Assembly (NCBI RefSeq): GCF_009745985.1
Contig: NZ_WFIX01000177.1
Coordinates: 124,001-188,000, forward strand
Direction of reading: 5' to 3'
Source of the DNA: Microbacterium karelineae
GTDB lineage: Bacteria; Actinomycetota; Actinomycetes; Actinomycetales; Microbacteriaceae
Length of the DNA: 64,000 nucleotides
Part shown: piece by piece, positions 54,369-62,008 of the stretch
Numbering within the stretch: the first letter of the stretch is position 1
Layout: every line of letters begins with the position of its first letter
Program-made: the position numbers and the translations under genes
Notes under the pieces: generated by a model
The model's database searches: none
What the model was told of the DNA's origin: nothing
Seen by the model: the letters and a program-made list of their open reading frames with translations, nothing else

Positions 54369-55688
54369 CTAGCGGACGATGTCCTCGATCTTCATCTTCG
54401 CCTCGGACAGCAGCGCCGCCGTATCCGCACCGGGCTCGACGGCCTTCTGCACGAGCGGGATGAGTACGCTGTCGGTGATCTCCTGCCAGTTCTTCGACTC
54501 CGGGCGCGGCAGCGACTGCGCTGCGTCCAGCGTCTCCAGCAGCGCGCCGTAGTTCTCGAATCCCGGTTCCTGCTCACGTTCCTCGAACGCGCTCTTCCTG
54601 GCGACGAGCCCGAGGGACGTATCGGCCGAGAGCGCGTTGTATTCGATTGCGAACGCGATGAAGTCGGAGGCGGCCTCCTGCTGGGTGCCGGCGACGGGCG
54701 CGGCCAGATACCACGCGCCGGGAACCGCCGCCGCGCCGCCAGGACCGGCGATCATCGGCGCGACGCCGATGTCGTCGGCGACGGGGGAATCAGCCGGGGT
54801 CTGCCGGTAGGCGTGCCCCCAGAAGCGCATCATGGCGAGGTTCCCTTGATAGAACAGGTTCTGCGCGCCCGCCCAGTCGAGTTGCGCTGCGCCTGACGGC
54901 GCGACGTCGAGCAGGCTCACGTAGTAGTCCAGCGCCTGACGGTGCGCGTCACTGTCGATGGTCACCTCGCCGGTGCCCGCATCGATCACCATGTGCTCCT
55001 CGCCCGCCTGCGAAACCGTGGCCAGCCACTCGGTCTCGACGGCGCCCTTCACGTCGGTTCCGTAGATGTCGATGGATCCATCCCCGTCGGTGTCGCGCGT
55101 GAAGAACTCCGCCGCGTCGCGGTACTCCTCCCAGGTCGTCGGCGGCGCGAGGTCGTATCCGTACTCCGCGACGAAGTCCTCCGCATTCCGCGGATCCTCG
55201 AAGAGGTCGGTGCGATAGAACAGCACCTCGGCGTTCGTCCACGCCGGCATCCCGACGTAGTGGTCGCCGACCTTCGCCTCGGCCAGCAGCCCGTCGAACA
55301 GGTCGGATTCCACCTCCGGCGTGAAGAGCTCGTCGAGGGGAACGAGCGCCTCGGCGAAGGCGGGCAGCCAGATTGCGTCGAGGGCCGCCACGTCGAATGA
55401 AGGCGTCCCCGCCTGGAGCTCCGACGAGACGCGGTCGTAGAGTCCGTCGTACGGGAGCTCGACGAGCGTCACCGCTGTGCCCGTCTCGTCTTCGTAGAGC
55501 GAGGCGATCGGCTCGAGTTCGGCCTTGCCCCCGCCCTCGACGACCACCGTGATCCCACCTGCACTGTCCGCGTCGCCCGCATCTCCCCCGACACCGCATC
55601 CGCTGAGCGCGAGGCCCGCGACGGCCGCGCCCCCGACGAGCGCGATTCCCCGGCGAGCACCGGCAGTTCTCCTCTGAAAGGCCATCAT
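54369..55688 (-). CDS. Carbohydrate ABC transporter substrate-binding lipoprotein
   Basis: A 439-residue solute-binding protein (family 1, CUT1 type). Signal peptide with twin Arg context and lipobox LSGC ('GGAAVAGLALSGCG'), then 'SLYEDETGTAVTLVELPYDG', 'PAWTNAEVLFYRTDLFEDPR' and 'LFYQGNLAMMRFWGHAYRQT', the usual binding-lobe landmarks. First gene of the operon, directly behind the tandem operator. Expected ligand: a fructan-derived disaccharide such as DFA, inferred from the GH91 gene. Confidence 0.9.
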   Translation of the reverse strand: MMAFQRRTAGARRGIALVGGAAVAGLALSGCGVGGDAGDADSAGGITVVVEGGGKAELEPIASLYEDETGTAVTLVELPYDGLYDRVSSELQAGTPSFDVAALDAIWLPAFAEALVPLDELFTPEVESDLFDGLLAEAKVGDHYVGMPAWTNAEVLFYRTDLFEDPRNAEDFVAEYGYDLAPPTTWEEYRDAAEFFTRDTDGDGSIDIYGTDVKGAVETEWLATVSQAGEEHMVIDAGTGEVTIDSDAHRQALDYYVSLLDVAPSGAAQLDWAGAQNLFYQGNLAMMRFWGHAYRQTPADSPVADDIGVAPMIAGPGGAAAVPGAWYLAAPVAGTQQEAASDFIAFAIEYNALSADTSLGLVARKSAFEEREQEPGFENYGALLETLDAAQSLPRPESKNWQEITDSVLIPLVQKAVEPGADTAALLSEAKMKIEDIVR

Positions 55689-55723
55689 CTCGTCCCCGAT
55701 CTCCTTCGATTCGGATCATGCAT

Positions 55724-55752
55724 GCCAAAACGTATTGGCAAAACGTCTTGGC
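55724..55752 (-). promoter_or_regulatory. Tandem LacI-type operators upstream of the fructan/DFA operon
   Basis: GCCAAAACGTATTGGC (55724-55739) and GGCAAAACGTCTTGGC (55737-55752) share the core CAAAACGTnTTGG and overlap by three bases. The first is palindromic at 14 of 16 positions. They lie 36-64 bp ahead of the binding-protein start; the LacI protein at 50108 is the obvious ligand. Confidence 0.75.
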
Positions 55753-55863
55753 ACGAGTATGGCGGACGCACCGCACTGCGTCAAGGCACGCTTTCGACCC
55801 GGATCCTCCACGACCGCACGGGAGACCCGACGCCGCCGGCCTGCGCCGCCCCGCGACGCCGAG

Positions 55864-56838
55864 CTATGCGGACGTGGACGCGGGCGCGGTCCAGCCGCCC
55901 AACGGGTCCACGGCTGAGATCGGGCGACCGTCGAGCGCGAGCACGAAGCCGTCCCACGCATCGGCGTCGATCGGCGGAGCCCACGCGTCGTGCAGGCCCG
56001 GGCCGTCGATCGTGATCCACCGCGCGGGGAGCCGACGGATCTCATCGATCAGGCGCGTGCGCGCCGCGCGCGGGATGTGCGGGAGCACGCCGGGGGTCGT
56101 GATGCCGACGGTCGCGTCCGCGGGAGCGCGCGCCACCAGGTCCGCGAGCACGCCGGGCTCGGTCGCGTCGCCTGCGATCAGGAGGGGTGGATCCGCCGCG
56201 GCGATGTCGAGCGCGGCGCCGATCCGCGCCTCCCGCTCCGTCTCCCCCGGCCAGACGAGGCCCTCGATCCACGCGCGGTCGTCGCCGTCGCGCGCGTCGC
56301 GCGGCTGCAGATCGATCCCCGCCCGCCAGACGATGTCAGGCAGGCGCCGAGGTGCGCGGATCCCGCCGCGCAGCTCGCAGTCGAGGCGCACGGGGCCGCC
56401 GCCCAGCTGGATCACGTCGTCGCCGGTCCGGAATCGATACGCGTAGCGATCGGGGAAGAGGCACAGGCCGGCCGAGGCGCCGACCTCGATGAGCGCGATG
56501 GGCCCGCGCACCCGTTCGAGGGCGATGACGAGCGGCGCGCACCGCAGCGGCTCGTTGGTCTGCGTCGTCCGCGCACGGCACTCGTCCACGATGCGTTCGG
56601 CGTTCTCGCGGACGAACCGGGCCCACCCGGGATAGTCGCCGACGGGAGCGCCGAGCATGCGCGTCACGGCGAAGACGACGGGCGGCTGCCGGTGCGGAGA
56701 CGGGAGCCCGGCGAGGATCAGCGCGATGCCGGCGTCGTCCGCGACGCCGGCCGCCCACTCCGCATAGACCTCGCTGCGGCCGGGCGCCTCGTCGCGGGCG
56801 AATCGCGCGTAGCGGGCGCGCACATCGTCGGGATCCAT
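55864..56838 (-). CDS. DUF2332 family protein
   Basis: A 324-residue protein of the actinobacterial DUF2332 family ('VFAVTRMLGAPVGDYPGWAR', 'TQTNEPLRCAPLVIALERVR', 'IALIEVGASAGLCLFPDRYA' followed by YRF, 'GDATEPGVLADLVARAPADA'). The 'IEVGASAGL' loop looks like an S-adenosylmethionine-binding motif I, so a methyltransferase fold is likely, but substrate and activity are unknown. ATG 56838 gives the conventional N-terminus 'MDPDDVRARYARFARDEAPG'. It is divergent from msrB by about 40 bp. Confidence 0.8.
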   Translation of the reverse strand: MDPDDVRARYARFARDEAPGRSEVYAEWAAGVADDAGIALILAGLPSPHRQPPVVFAVTRMLGAPVGDYPGWARFVRENAERIVDECRARTTQTNEPLRCAPLVIALERVRGPIALIEVGASAGLCLFPDRYAYRFRTGDDVIQLGGGPVRLDCELRGGIRAPRRLPDIVWRAGIDLQPRDARDGDDRAWIEGLVWPGETEREARIGAALDIAAADPPLLIAGDATEPGVLADLVARAPADATVGITTPGVLPHIPRAARTRLIDEIRRLPARWITIDGPGLHDAWAPPIDADAWDGFVLALDGRPISAVDPLGGWTAPASTSA

Positions 56839-56880
56839 CGTCCCAGTCTCGTGCACCCCGCGCGGACGTACCCTGGATCC

Positions 56881-57282
56881 ATGGGATACGACGTCGAGAA
56901 GACCGATGAGGAGTGGCGGGCCGAGCTCACTCCCGAGCAGTTCGCGGTGCTGCGCGAGGCCGGCACCGAACGCGCATGGACAGGCGAGCTCCTCGACGAG
57001 GAACGCGCCGGACTGTACACCTGTGCGGCGTGCGGCGCCGAGCTGTTCCAGAGCGGAACCAAGTTCGATTCGCACTGCGGCTGGCCGAGCTTCTACGAGT
57101 CGGTGCGGCCCGACGCGGTGCAGCTGCTCGATGACGACAGCCTCGGCATGCGGCGCACCGAGGTGCGCTGCGCGCGATGCGGTTCGCATCTGGGCCACGT
57201 GTTCCCGGACGGCTTCGGCACCCCCACGGGCGACCGCTACTGCATGAACTCGCTCTCGCTCGACTTCACGCCGAGCGAATGA
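56881..57282 (+). CDS. msrB: Peptide-methionine (R)-S-oxide reductase
   Basis: Repairs oxidised methionine (R-sulfoxide) in proteins. The 133-residue protein carries both zinc CxxC pairs ('YTCAACGAELF' and 'VRCARCGSHLGHVFPDG'), the substrate stretch 'KFDSHCGWPSFYE', and the catalytic Cys in 'GDRYCMNSLSLDF'. Length and motif order are standard. It is transcribed away from the DUF2332 gene and ends in a perfect palindrome. Confidence 0.96.
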   Translation: MGYDVEKTDEEWRAELTPEQFAVLREAGTERAWTGELLDEERAGLYTCAACGAELFQSGTKFDSHCGWPSFYESVRPDAVQLLDDDSLGMRRTEVRCARCGSHLGHVFPDGFGTPTGDRYCMNSLSLDFTPSE

Positions 57283-57285
57283 GCG

Positions 57286-57317
57286 GATCGGCCGGAGGCG
57301 ATCGCCTCCGGCCGATC
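57286..57317. terminator. Perfect 32-nt palindromic terminator between msrB and cysH
   Basis: Positions 57286-57317 are fully self-complementary (16+16), beginning GATCGGCCGGAGG. It starts 3 bp after the msrB stop and lies 10 bp before the cysH stop, so it can terminate both converging genes. Confidence 0.8.
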
Positions 57318-57326
57318 ACGTGCGGG

Positions 57327-58073
57327 TCAGATCACGTGGATCCCGCACTCCACCTTGGTGCTGCCGGCCCAGCGACCGGAACGCGGATCGGCGCCGTCCT
57401 CGACGGGCTGCGTGCACGGCTCGCATCCGATCGACGGGTAGCCCGCGCTGAGCAGCAGGTTCATCGGGACGCCGTGCTCGGCCGCGTAGCCGTACAGGTC
57501 GTCGCTCGTCCACTGCACGAGCGGGTTGACCTTCACGAGGCCGTTCTTCGCGTCGAACGTCACGAGCGGCGCGAACGCCCGCGTGGGCGACTCGTCGCGG
57601 CGCACACCCGAGATCCACACCTCGTACCCGCGGAGCGAATCGCGCAGCGGCTCGACCTTGCGCATCGCGCAGCAGTACTCGGCGTTCCGCGAGAACAGCT
57701 CCTTGCCGTACGCGGCGTCCTGCTCGGCGACGCTCAGCGGCGGCGCCACGTCGACGACGCGGATGTCGAGCTGCCGCTGCGCCTCGTCCCTCGTCGCGAG
57801 CGTCTCGACGAAGTGGTATCCGGTGTCGAGGAACAGCACGTCGACGCCGGGCACGCTCTGCGACACGAGGTGCGGAAGCACCGTGTTCGCCATCGACGAC
57901 GCGACGGCGACCGCGCCGGGATCGAAGGTGCGGGCGACCCATTCGAGGGCGGCGCGCGCGTCGACCTCGTGGTCGGTGCCGCTGCCGAGCTCGGCGATCC
58001 CCTGCCGGGCGATCTCCTCGAGCTCCTCCGCCGTGCGGCGCGTCGCGGCGCGCGGGGCGAGGCTGACGGTCAT
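57327..58073 (-). CDS. cysH: Assimilatory adenylylsulfate (APS) reductase, CysH family
   Basis: Reduces activated sulfate to sulfite in cysteine synthesis. The 248-residue protein has 'VASSMANTVLPHLVSQSVPG' (PP-loop region), 'VDVLFLDTGYHFVETLATRD', and the four-cysteine set for a [4Fe-4S] cluster: 'YCCAMRKVEPL' and 'SIGCEPCTQPV', plus the catalytic ECG near the C-terminus ('STKVECGIHVI'). The CC/CxxC pairs mark the APS-reducing, cluster-bearing type and not the PAPS type. ATGA overlap with sir upstream. Confidence 0.95.
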   Translation of the reverse strand: MTVSLAPRAATRRTAEELEEIARQGIAELGSGTDHEVDARAALEWVARTFDPGAVAVASSMANTVLPHLVSQSVPGVDVLFLDTGYHFVETLATRDEAQRQLDIRVVDVAPPLSVAEQDAAYGKELFSRNAEYCCAMRKVEPLRDSLRGYEVWISGVRRDESPTRAFAPLVTFDAKNGLVKVNPLVQWTSDDLYGYAAEHGVPMNLLLSAGYPSIGCEPCTQPVEDGADPRSGRWAGSTKVECGIHVI

Positions 58074-59791
58074 ATCAGCGCCTCCTCATCGACGCGGTGC
58101 GCCCACTGCGCGAAGGTCTCGTCGCCGTCGCGCTGCTCGGCGAACCGATGCGCGACGCGCTCGACGTAGTCGGCGATGCCGTCGGCCGTGACCTTGAGGC
58201 CGCGCACCGTGCGGCCGAGCCCCGCCTCGTCGCGATCACTGGAGGCGAGCCCACCACCCAGGTGCACCTGGAAACCCGGGACCTTGTTGCCGTCGTCGTC
58301 CGTGATCATCTGGCCCTTGAGCCCGACGTCGGCAGTCTGGATGCGGGCGCACGAGTTCGGGCAGCCGTTGATGTGCAGGCTGAGCGGCGCCGGGAGATCT
58401 GTCTGCTCGAACCGCTTCTCGAGGTCGAGCACGGCGTTCTTCGCCGTCTCCTTCGTCTCGACGATCGCGAGCTTGCAGTACTCGATTCCCGTGCACGCGA
58501 TCGTGCCGCGGCGGATGAGGCTCGGGCGGGCGCTCAGGCCGAGCTCGTCGAGCCCGGCGATGAGCGACTCCGTGCGCTCTTCATCCACATCGAGGAGGAC
58601 GAGCTTCTGGTGCGGCGTCGTGCGCAGGCGAGCGGATCCGTGGTCCTCCAGCAGGTCGGCGAGCTTCGTCAGCAGATCCCCCGAGATGCGGCCCACGATC
58701 GGCGTCACGCCGATGTAGTTGCGCCCGTCCTTCTGCTTGTGCACGCCGACGTGGTCACCGGGACCCGTCGGGCGGGTCGGTGCGGGGCCGTCCGCGAGCG
58801 CGTAGCCGAGGTACTCCGTCTCGAGCACCTCGCGGAACTTCTCGGGGCCCCAGTCGGCGAGGAGGAACTTCAGGCGCGCCTTGTTGCGCAGGCGGCGGTA
58901 TCCGTAGTCGCGGAAGATGCGCACGACGCCATGCCAGACCTCGGAGACCTGATCGGGCGATGCCCACGCGCCGAGCCGCTCCCCCAGGCGGGGGACGGTC
59001 GACAGCGCGCCGCCGACCCAGACGTCGTAGCCGATGCCGTGCTCGGGGTGGTCGATCGCGACGAACGACACGTCGTTGATCTCATGCACGACGTCCTGGC
59101 TCGGGTGGCCGGTGATCGCCGTCTTGAACTTGCGCGGCAGGTTCGCGAGCTCGGGATCGCCGATGAAACGATCCGTGATCTCGTCGATCTGCGGCGTCGG
59201 GTCGATCAGCTCGTCGACGGAGATGCCCGCGACCGGGGATCCGAGGACCACGCGCGGCACGTCGCCGCACGCCTCCGTCGTGCCCAGCCCGACGGCCTCC
59301 AGCCGCCGCCAGATCTCCGGCATCGACTCGACCTCGATCCAGTGCAGCTGGATGTTCTGCCGGTCGGTGAGGTCGGCGGTCCCGCGCGCGAAGTCGGTCG
59401 AGATCTCGCCGATCACGCGCAGCTGCTCGGTCGTGAGCTGCCCGCCGTCGATGCGCACGCGCAGCATGAAGTACTCGTCCTCGAGCTCGTGCGGCTCGAG
59501 GGTCGCGGTCTTGCCGCCGTCGATCCCGGGCTTGCGCTGCGTGTACAGGCCCCACCAGCGGAACCGGCCGTGCAGGTCGGTCGGGTCGATCGACGCGAAG
59601 CCGCCCTTCGCGTAGACGTTCTCGATGCGCTCGCGCACATTGAGGCCGCCGTCTTCGAGCTTGAATTCCTCGTTGGCGTTGAGCGGCTCGGTGCCGTCGA
59701 TCTTCCATTGCCCGTGCGGCTTCTTCGCCCCACGTGCGGCACGCGTGCGCGCTCCGCGATTCGCCGCCGTCTGGCTGCTGTCGACGCTCAT
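58070..59791 (-). CDS. sir: Ferredoxin-dependent assimilatory sulfite reductase
   Basis: Six-electron reduction of sulfite to sulfide with siroheme and a [4Fe-4S] cluster. The 573-residue protein has two ferredoxin-like half repeats, 'LTDRQNIQLHWIEVESMPEI' and 'LLVDVDEERTESLIAGL'-type second half (reads KLVLLDVDEERTESL), and the cluster/siroheme signature 'CTGIEYCKLAIVETK' with 'NGCPNSCARIQTADVG' (Cx5C ... Cx3C). A GTG two codons upstream (59797) is an alternative start. With cysH it forms a two-gene sulfate-assimilation operon. A nitrite reductase is excluded by the cysH partner, not by sequence alone. Confidence 0.93.
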   Translation of the reverse strand: MSVDSSQTAANRGARTRAARGAKKPHGQWKIDGTEPLNANEEFKLEDGGLNVRERIENVYAKGGFASIDPTDLHGRFRWWGLYTQRKPGIDGGKTATLEPHELEDEYFMLRVRIDGGQLTTEQLRVIGEISTDFARGTADLTDRQNIQLHWIEVESMPEIWRRLEAVGLGTTEACGDVPRVVLGSPVAGISVDELIDPTPQIDEITDRFIGDPELANLPRKFKTAITGHPSQDVVHEINDVSFVAIDHPEHGIGYDVWVGGALSTVPRLGERLGAWASPDQVSEVWHGVVRIFRDYGYRRLRNKARLKFLLADWGPEKFREVLETEYLGYALADGPAPTRPTGPGDHVGVHKQKDGRNYIGVTPIVGRISGDLLTKLADLLEDHGSARLRTTPHQKLVLLDVDEERTESLIAGLDELGLSARPSLIRRGTIACTGIEYCKLAIVETKETAKNAVLDLEKRFEQTDLPAPLSLHINGCPNSCARIQTADVGLKGQMITDDDGNKVPGFQVHLGGGLASSDRDEAGLGRTVRGLKVTADGIADYVERVAHRFAEQRDGDETFAQWAHRVDEEALI

Positions 59792-59894
59792 GGCCACCCC
59801 ACTCCCTGCTCGGATGTGAGTACGAGCCTAAAGACGCCCGGGACGAGGCGGCTCCAATGTGACGCCCTGCGACATCACACGACGTAATACGCGA

Positions 59895-59964
59895 GGTGCC
59901 GGCTGCGGGGCTCGAACCCACGACCCCCTGTCGGCTTCGGTCTGAAACACACGCGCCGACAGGG
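59895..59964 (-). other. tRNA 3'-end-like fragment, possible prophage attachment site
   Basis: On the minus strand, 59921-59895 reads as T-arm GTGGG-TTCGAGC-CCCGC, acceptor 3' strand AGCCGGC, discriminator A and CC, that is, the 3' end of a tRNA gene. No D-arm or matching 5' acceptor (GCCGGCT) precedes it. Next to it is a 10-bp inverted repeat (59926-59935 with 59955-59964). A partial tRNA directly beside phage genes is what an attL/attR copy looks like. The rest of 59792-60293 holds no gene; it has a short direct repeat TGTGAGACG near 60061 and the hairpin at 60174. Confidence 0.45.
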
Positions 59965-60173
59965 AGCCGCTTCTGACCACATTTACTCCCCCCGGTCAGG
60001 CATTTAGCACCGTTGCGAACGCACATCGACATACATCGAACGTCGCCCGCGAACAACGACATGTGAGACGAATGTGAGACGACGCCCCCTTCATCCGATG
60101 GAAGATCCCGACGCCGCACAGCCGGGCCGCGAACGCGCCGGCGGAGAGCACCGCGGAAGGTACTGGCTCCCGG

Positions 60174-60223
60174 TGCGCCGAGAGCGCCCCTCCTGCCGAA
60201 GCAGGAGGGGCGCTCTCGGCGCA
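60174..60223 (-). terminator. 23-bp perfect hairpin with UUCG tetraloop
   Basis: Arms 60174-60196 and 60201-60223 are perfectly complementary. On the minus strand the loop is TTCG closed by C-G, the exceptionally stable UUCG tetraloop, which points to function in minus-strand RNA. It lies 70 bp past the small membrane protein gene and is the strongest hairpin in the window. Confidence 0.8.
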
Positions 60224-60293
60224 GTGACGAAGCAACCTCCGATCGACCGACGACGAGGCCGCAACTGTCGCGACTTCTAGGGAGCCGAGCCAG

Positions 60294-60512
60294 CTACGCG
60301 TTGCGCCGACGCGACAGCAGCATTGCCACGGCCCCGGCGACAATCAGCAGCAGGCCGATCGTCGGCAACGTCAGCAGACCAATCTGTGGATGCCAACCCG
60401 CCTCCGCGTAGACCGCATCGATGTAGCCCTTATACACAAGCACGATGCCTGCGATAACAGCGACGACTCCCCCCGCGATCGCACCGATTCCGATTTTCAT
60501 CTGTGTATTCAT
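60294..60512 (-). CDS. Small membrane protein near prophage end
   Basis: A 72-residue protein with two transmembrane helices ('IGAIAGGVVAVIAGIVLVYK' and 'LPTIGLLLIVAGAVAMLLSR') and a basic end 'SRRRNA'. ATG 60512 has GAGGAG 5 nt upstream. Not recognised as a family. It follows the DUF2599 secreted protein gene after 11 bp, so the two form an operon. The gene looks less GC-rich than its neighbours, in keeping with a horizontally acquired origin. Confidence 0.7.
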   Translation of the reverse strand: MNTQMKIGIGAIAGGVVAVIAGIVLVYKGYIDAVYAEAGWHPQIGLLTLPTIGLLLIVAGAVAMLLSRRRNA

Positions 60513-60523
60513 AGGCACTCCTC

Positions 60524-61525
60524 TCAGTTGCACCCGTTCGCGAGAAAACCAGCGAGCCCGCGGTCAGGCGTGGGCGTGTCGAGGTTGTAGGTCGACTTGT
60601 ATGGTACTGCGACTGTGTGGCAGTAGAGCTGGTTGTATTCGGAGGACCCCAGCTTGCTTCGGTTGGTGGCTGACTGTACGTCGCGGAGCTCGTTCCAGAG
60701 CCAATCCGTCGGGAGTTTCCAGCAGGGGATGTTTCCCGGAGGGCAGGCGGCGCGGAGAAGTACTGTGGGTTCGACGCGGACTCGCGACGAGTTCTCCCAT
60801 GTGTAGGACCTCAACCACGTGTACCCGACATAGGGGTCGGCGACGATGGGGAATTCGGTCGCCGCCGTCGGATACACGTGCTGCGTGATCGTCGTGCCGG
60901 AGATCACGTACTCAGTGCTGACGCTTTCACCGGCAGCGTCGACGGCCCATGGCGCGGCCACCACAGCGATTGGGTCGCTCACGTCCGCGCCGATGGCAAT
61001 GCCACCGCCATCGAGCGGATGGAGGTCAGCTCCGTCAGGTACGTCGAACTCGTACGCGAACGCCAGCGGATCTCCGTCCTCGCTGATGCTGACGATCTGG
61101 ACGCCACCGTCGGATTTCGCGATCGGTACGACCTCAGCACCGTGAACGTCGTACGAGGTGAGGCCATCTCCGACATCACGCCCGTCGTCGGCCGCATCGC
61201 CGACTCGAATTGACAGCGTCCCGTCGGGCGTTTCCAACGAGATGGGCTCGTGCGACGTGGACGGGACGATTTCTCGATGCTCTGAGGCTTGCGCACGAGC
61301 GTCGAGCACGCGCAACTCTGCGGACGTCGAAGATTCCGTCAGCCCGCGCAGCACGCTCAGCGGATCTTCGGTACCAGGGGCACTCGGCTGGGCGCTCGCT
61401 CCCACGCTTCCACCGAGGACGAGGGACGAGACGAGCATGACTGCCGCTCCGAGCTTCGTGGAGGTAGCGAATCTCCTGGACGGAGACTGTGCCTGTGGTC
61501 GTCGTTCTGCTGTGTTGTGGGTCAT
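60524..61525 (-). CDS. Secreted DUF2599 domain protein
   Basis: A 333-residue exported protein. Signal peptide about 1-46 (Arg-rich start, 'LGAAVMLVSSLVLGGSVGAS', cleavage after ASA). The middle part is acidic and β-rich; the C-terminal 120 residues match the DUF2599 layout: 'FPIVADPYVGYTWLRSYTWE', 'WLWNELRDVQSATNRSKLGS' and a closing 'QLYCHTVAVPYKSTYNLDTP' ... 'NGCN' with paired cysteines. Function is unknown. It lies between a phage lysis cassette and the att-like site, where lysogeny-expressed accessory genes often sit. ATG 61525 is the first start that gives a complete signal peptide. Confidence 0.7.
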   Translation of the reverse strand: MTHNTAERRPQAQSPSRRFATSTKLGAAVMLVSSLVLGGSVGASAQPSAPGTEDPLSVLRGLTESSTSAELRVLDARAQASEHREIVPSTSHEPISLETPDGTLSIRVGDAADDGRDVGDGLTSYDVHGAEVVPIAKSDGGVQIVSISEDGDPLAFAYEFDVPDGADLHPLDGGGIAIGADVSDPIAVVAAPWAVDAAGESVSTEYVISGTTITQHVYPTAATEFPIVADPYVGYTWLRSYTWENSSRVRVEPTVLLRAACPPGNIPCWKLPTDWLWNELRDVQSATNRSKLGSSEYNQLYCHTVAVPYKSTYNLDTPTPDRGLAGFLANGCN

Positions 61526-61559
61526 AGCGCCACGGTACCGCCCGCCTGGAGGGCCTGTC

Positions 61560-61579
61560 TGTCCCCCTTTTGGGGGACA
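61560..61579 (-). promoter_or_regulatory. Hairpin/palindrome in the DUF2599 promoter region
   Basis: Perfect 8-bp arms TGTCCCCC and GGGGGACA around TTTT, 35 bp before the ATG of the DUF2599 gene. It could be an operator or a transcript hairpin. A short direct repeat CTGTCCG lies just upstream of it on the minus strand. Confidence 0.4.
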
Positions 61580-61628
61580 AATGTCGAGGAAATCGGACAG
61601 TGCGGACAGTTGCTGACACGACGAAAGT

Positions 61629-61681
61629 GCCCCTCCCGGGGAGCCCGCCGCCGTAGCGTCAGGGACTCACCCAGGAGGGGC
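61629..61681 (-). terminator. Candidate terminator of the lysis cassette
   Basis: GCCCCTCC (61629-61636) pairs with GGAGGGGC (61674-61681), enclosing a GC-rich, further foldable loop; on the minus strand the stem is followed by ACTTTCG. It lies right after the last lysis-region frame. Confidence 0.45.
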
Positions 61682-61685
61682 GTTG

Positions 61686-61754
61686 TCAGGATCGCGTGAC
61701 CGCGAGAGCGATCACAACGACGGTCAGGGCCGTGGCGACGGCGAGCGTCGCCAC
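61686..61754 (-). CDS. Tiny single-helix membrane peptide (tentative)
   Basis: A 22-codon frame from GTG 61754, beginning 2 bp after the holin stop, encoding 'TLAVATALTVVVIALAVTRS' after its first two residues: one clean transmembrane helix with a basic C-terminal end. AAGG lies 7-8 nt upstream. Small membrane peptides of this kind accompany holins in some phages. It is too short for codon statistics, so it may be chance. Confidence 0.3.
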   Translation of the reverse strand: MATLAVATALTVVVIALAVTRS

Positions 61755-61756
61755 GG

Positions 61757-62008
61757 TCAGACCTTGGCGGCCTGGTACTCCTCGGGCACGCCCTTGGAGA
61801 TGATGGCGAGCGCCGACGCCGTACCGGCGAGCGTCGCCGAGACGATCGCGCCGCCGACTGCGAGGCCGACCCCGAGGAGCGCGTCCCCGGTCGTCGGGAT
61901 CGCGATTGCGCCGAGCGGGATCACGCTCGAGAGGGCCTGCGTCGCGGTGCGCACGAAGCCGCGCTTCGCGGCGAGGCGTACGTCGGCGGGGATGACCTTG
62001 CTGCTCAT
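61757..62008 (-). CDS. Probable phage holin
   Basis: An 83-residue protein with two hydrophobic helices ('ALSSVIPLGAIAIPTTGDAL', 'LGVGLAVGGAIVSATLAGTA') after a basic N-terminus (DVRLAAKRGF) and a polar C-terminal tail. The size, topology and position, coupled to a cell-wall peptidase gene (TGATG overlap), fit a class II holin. ATG 62008 has AAAGGGAG upstream. Identification rests on context and topology, since holins are poorly conserved. Confidence 0.6.
   Translation of the reverse strand: MSSKVIPADVRLAAKRGFVRTATQALSSVIPLGAIAIPTTGDALLGVGLAVGGAIVSATLAGTASALAIISKGVPEEYQAAKV

Noticed and set aside
59895-59964. Intact tRNA gene next to sir
   Set aside because: Only the T-arm and 3' acceptor strand can be read; no D-arm, anticodon arm of proper size or 5' acceptor partner is present.
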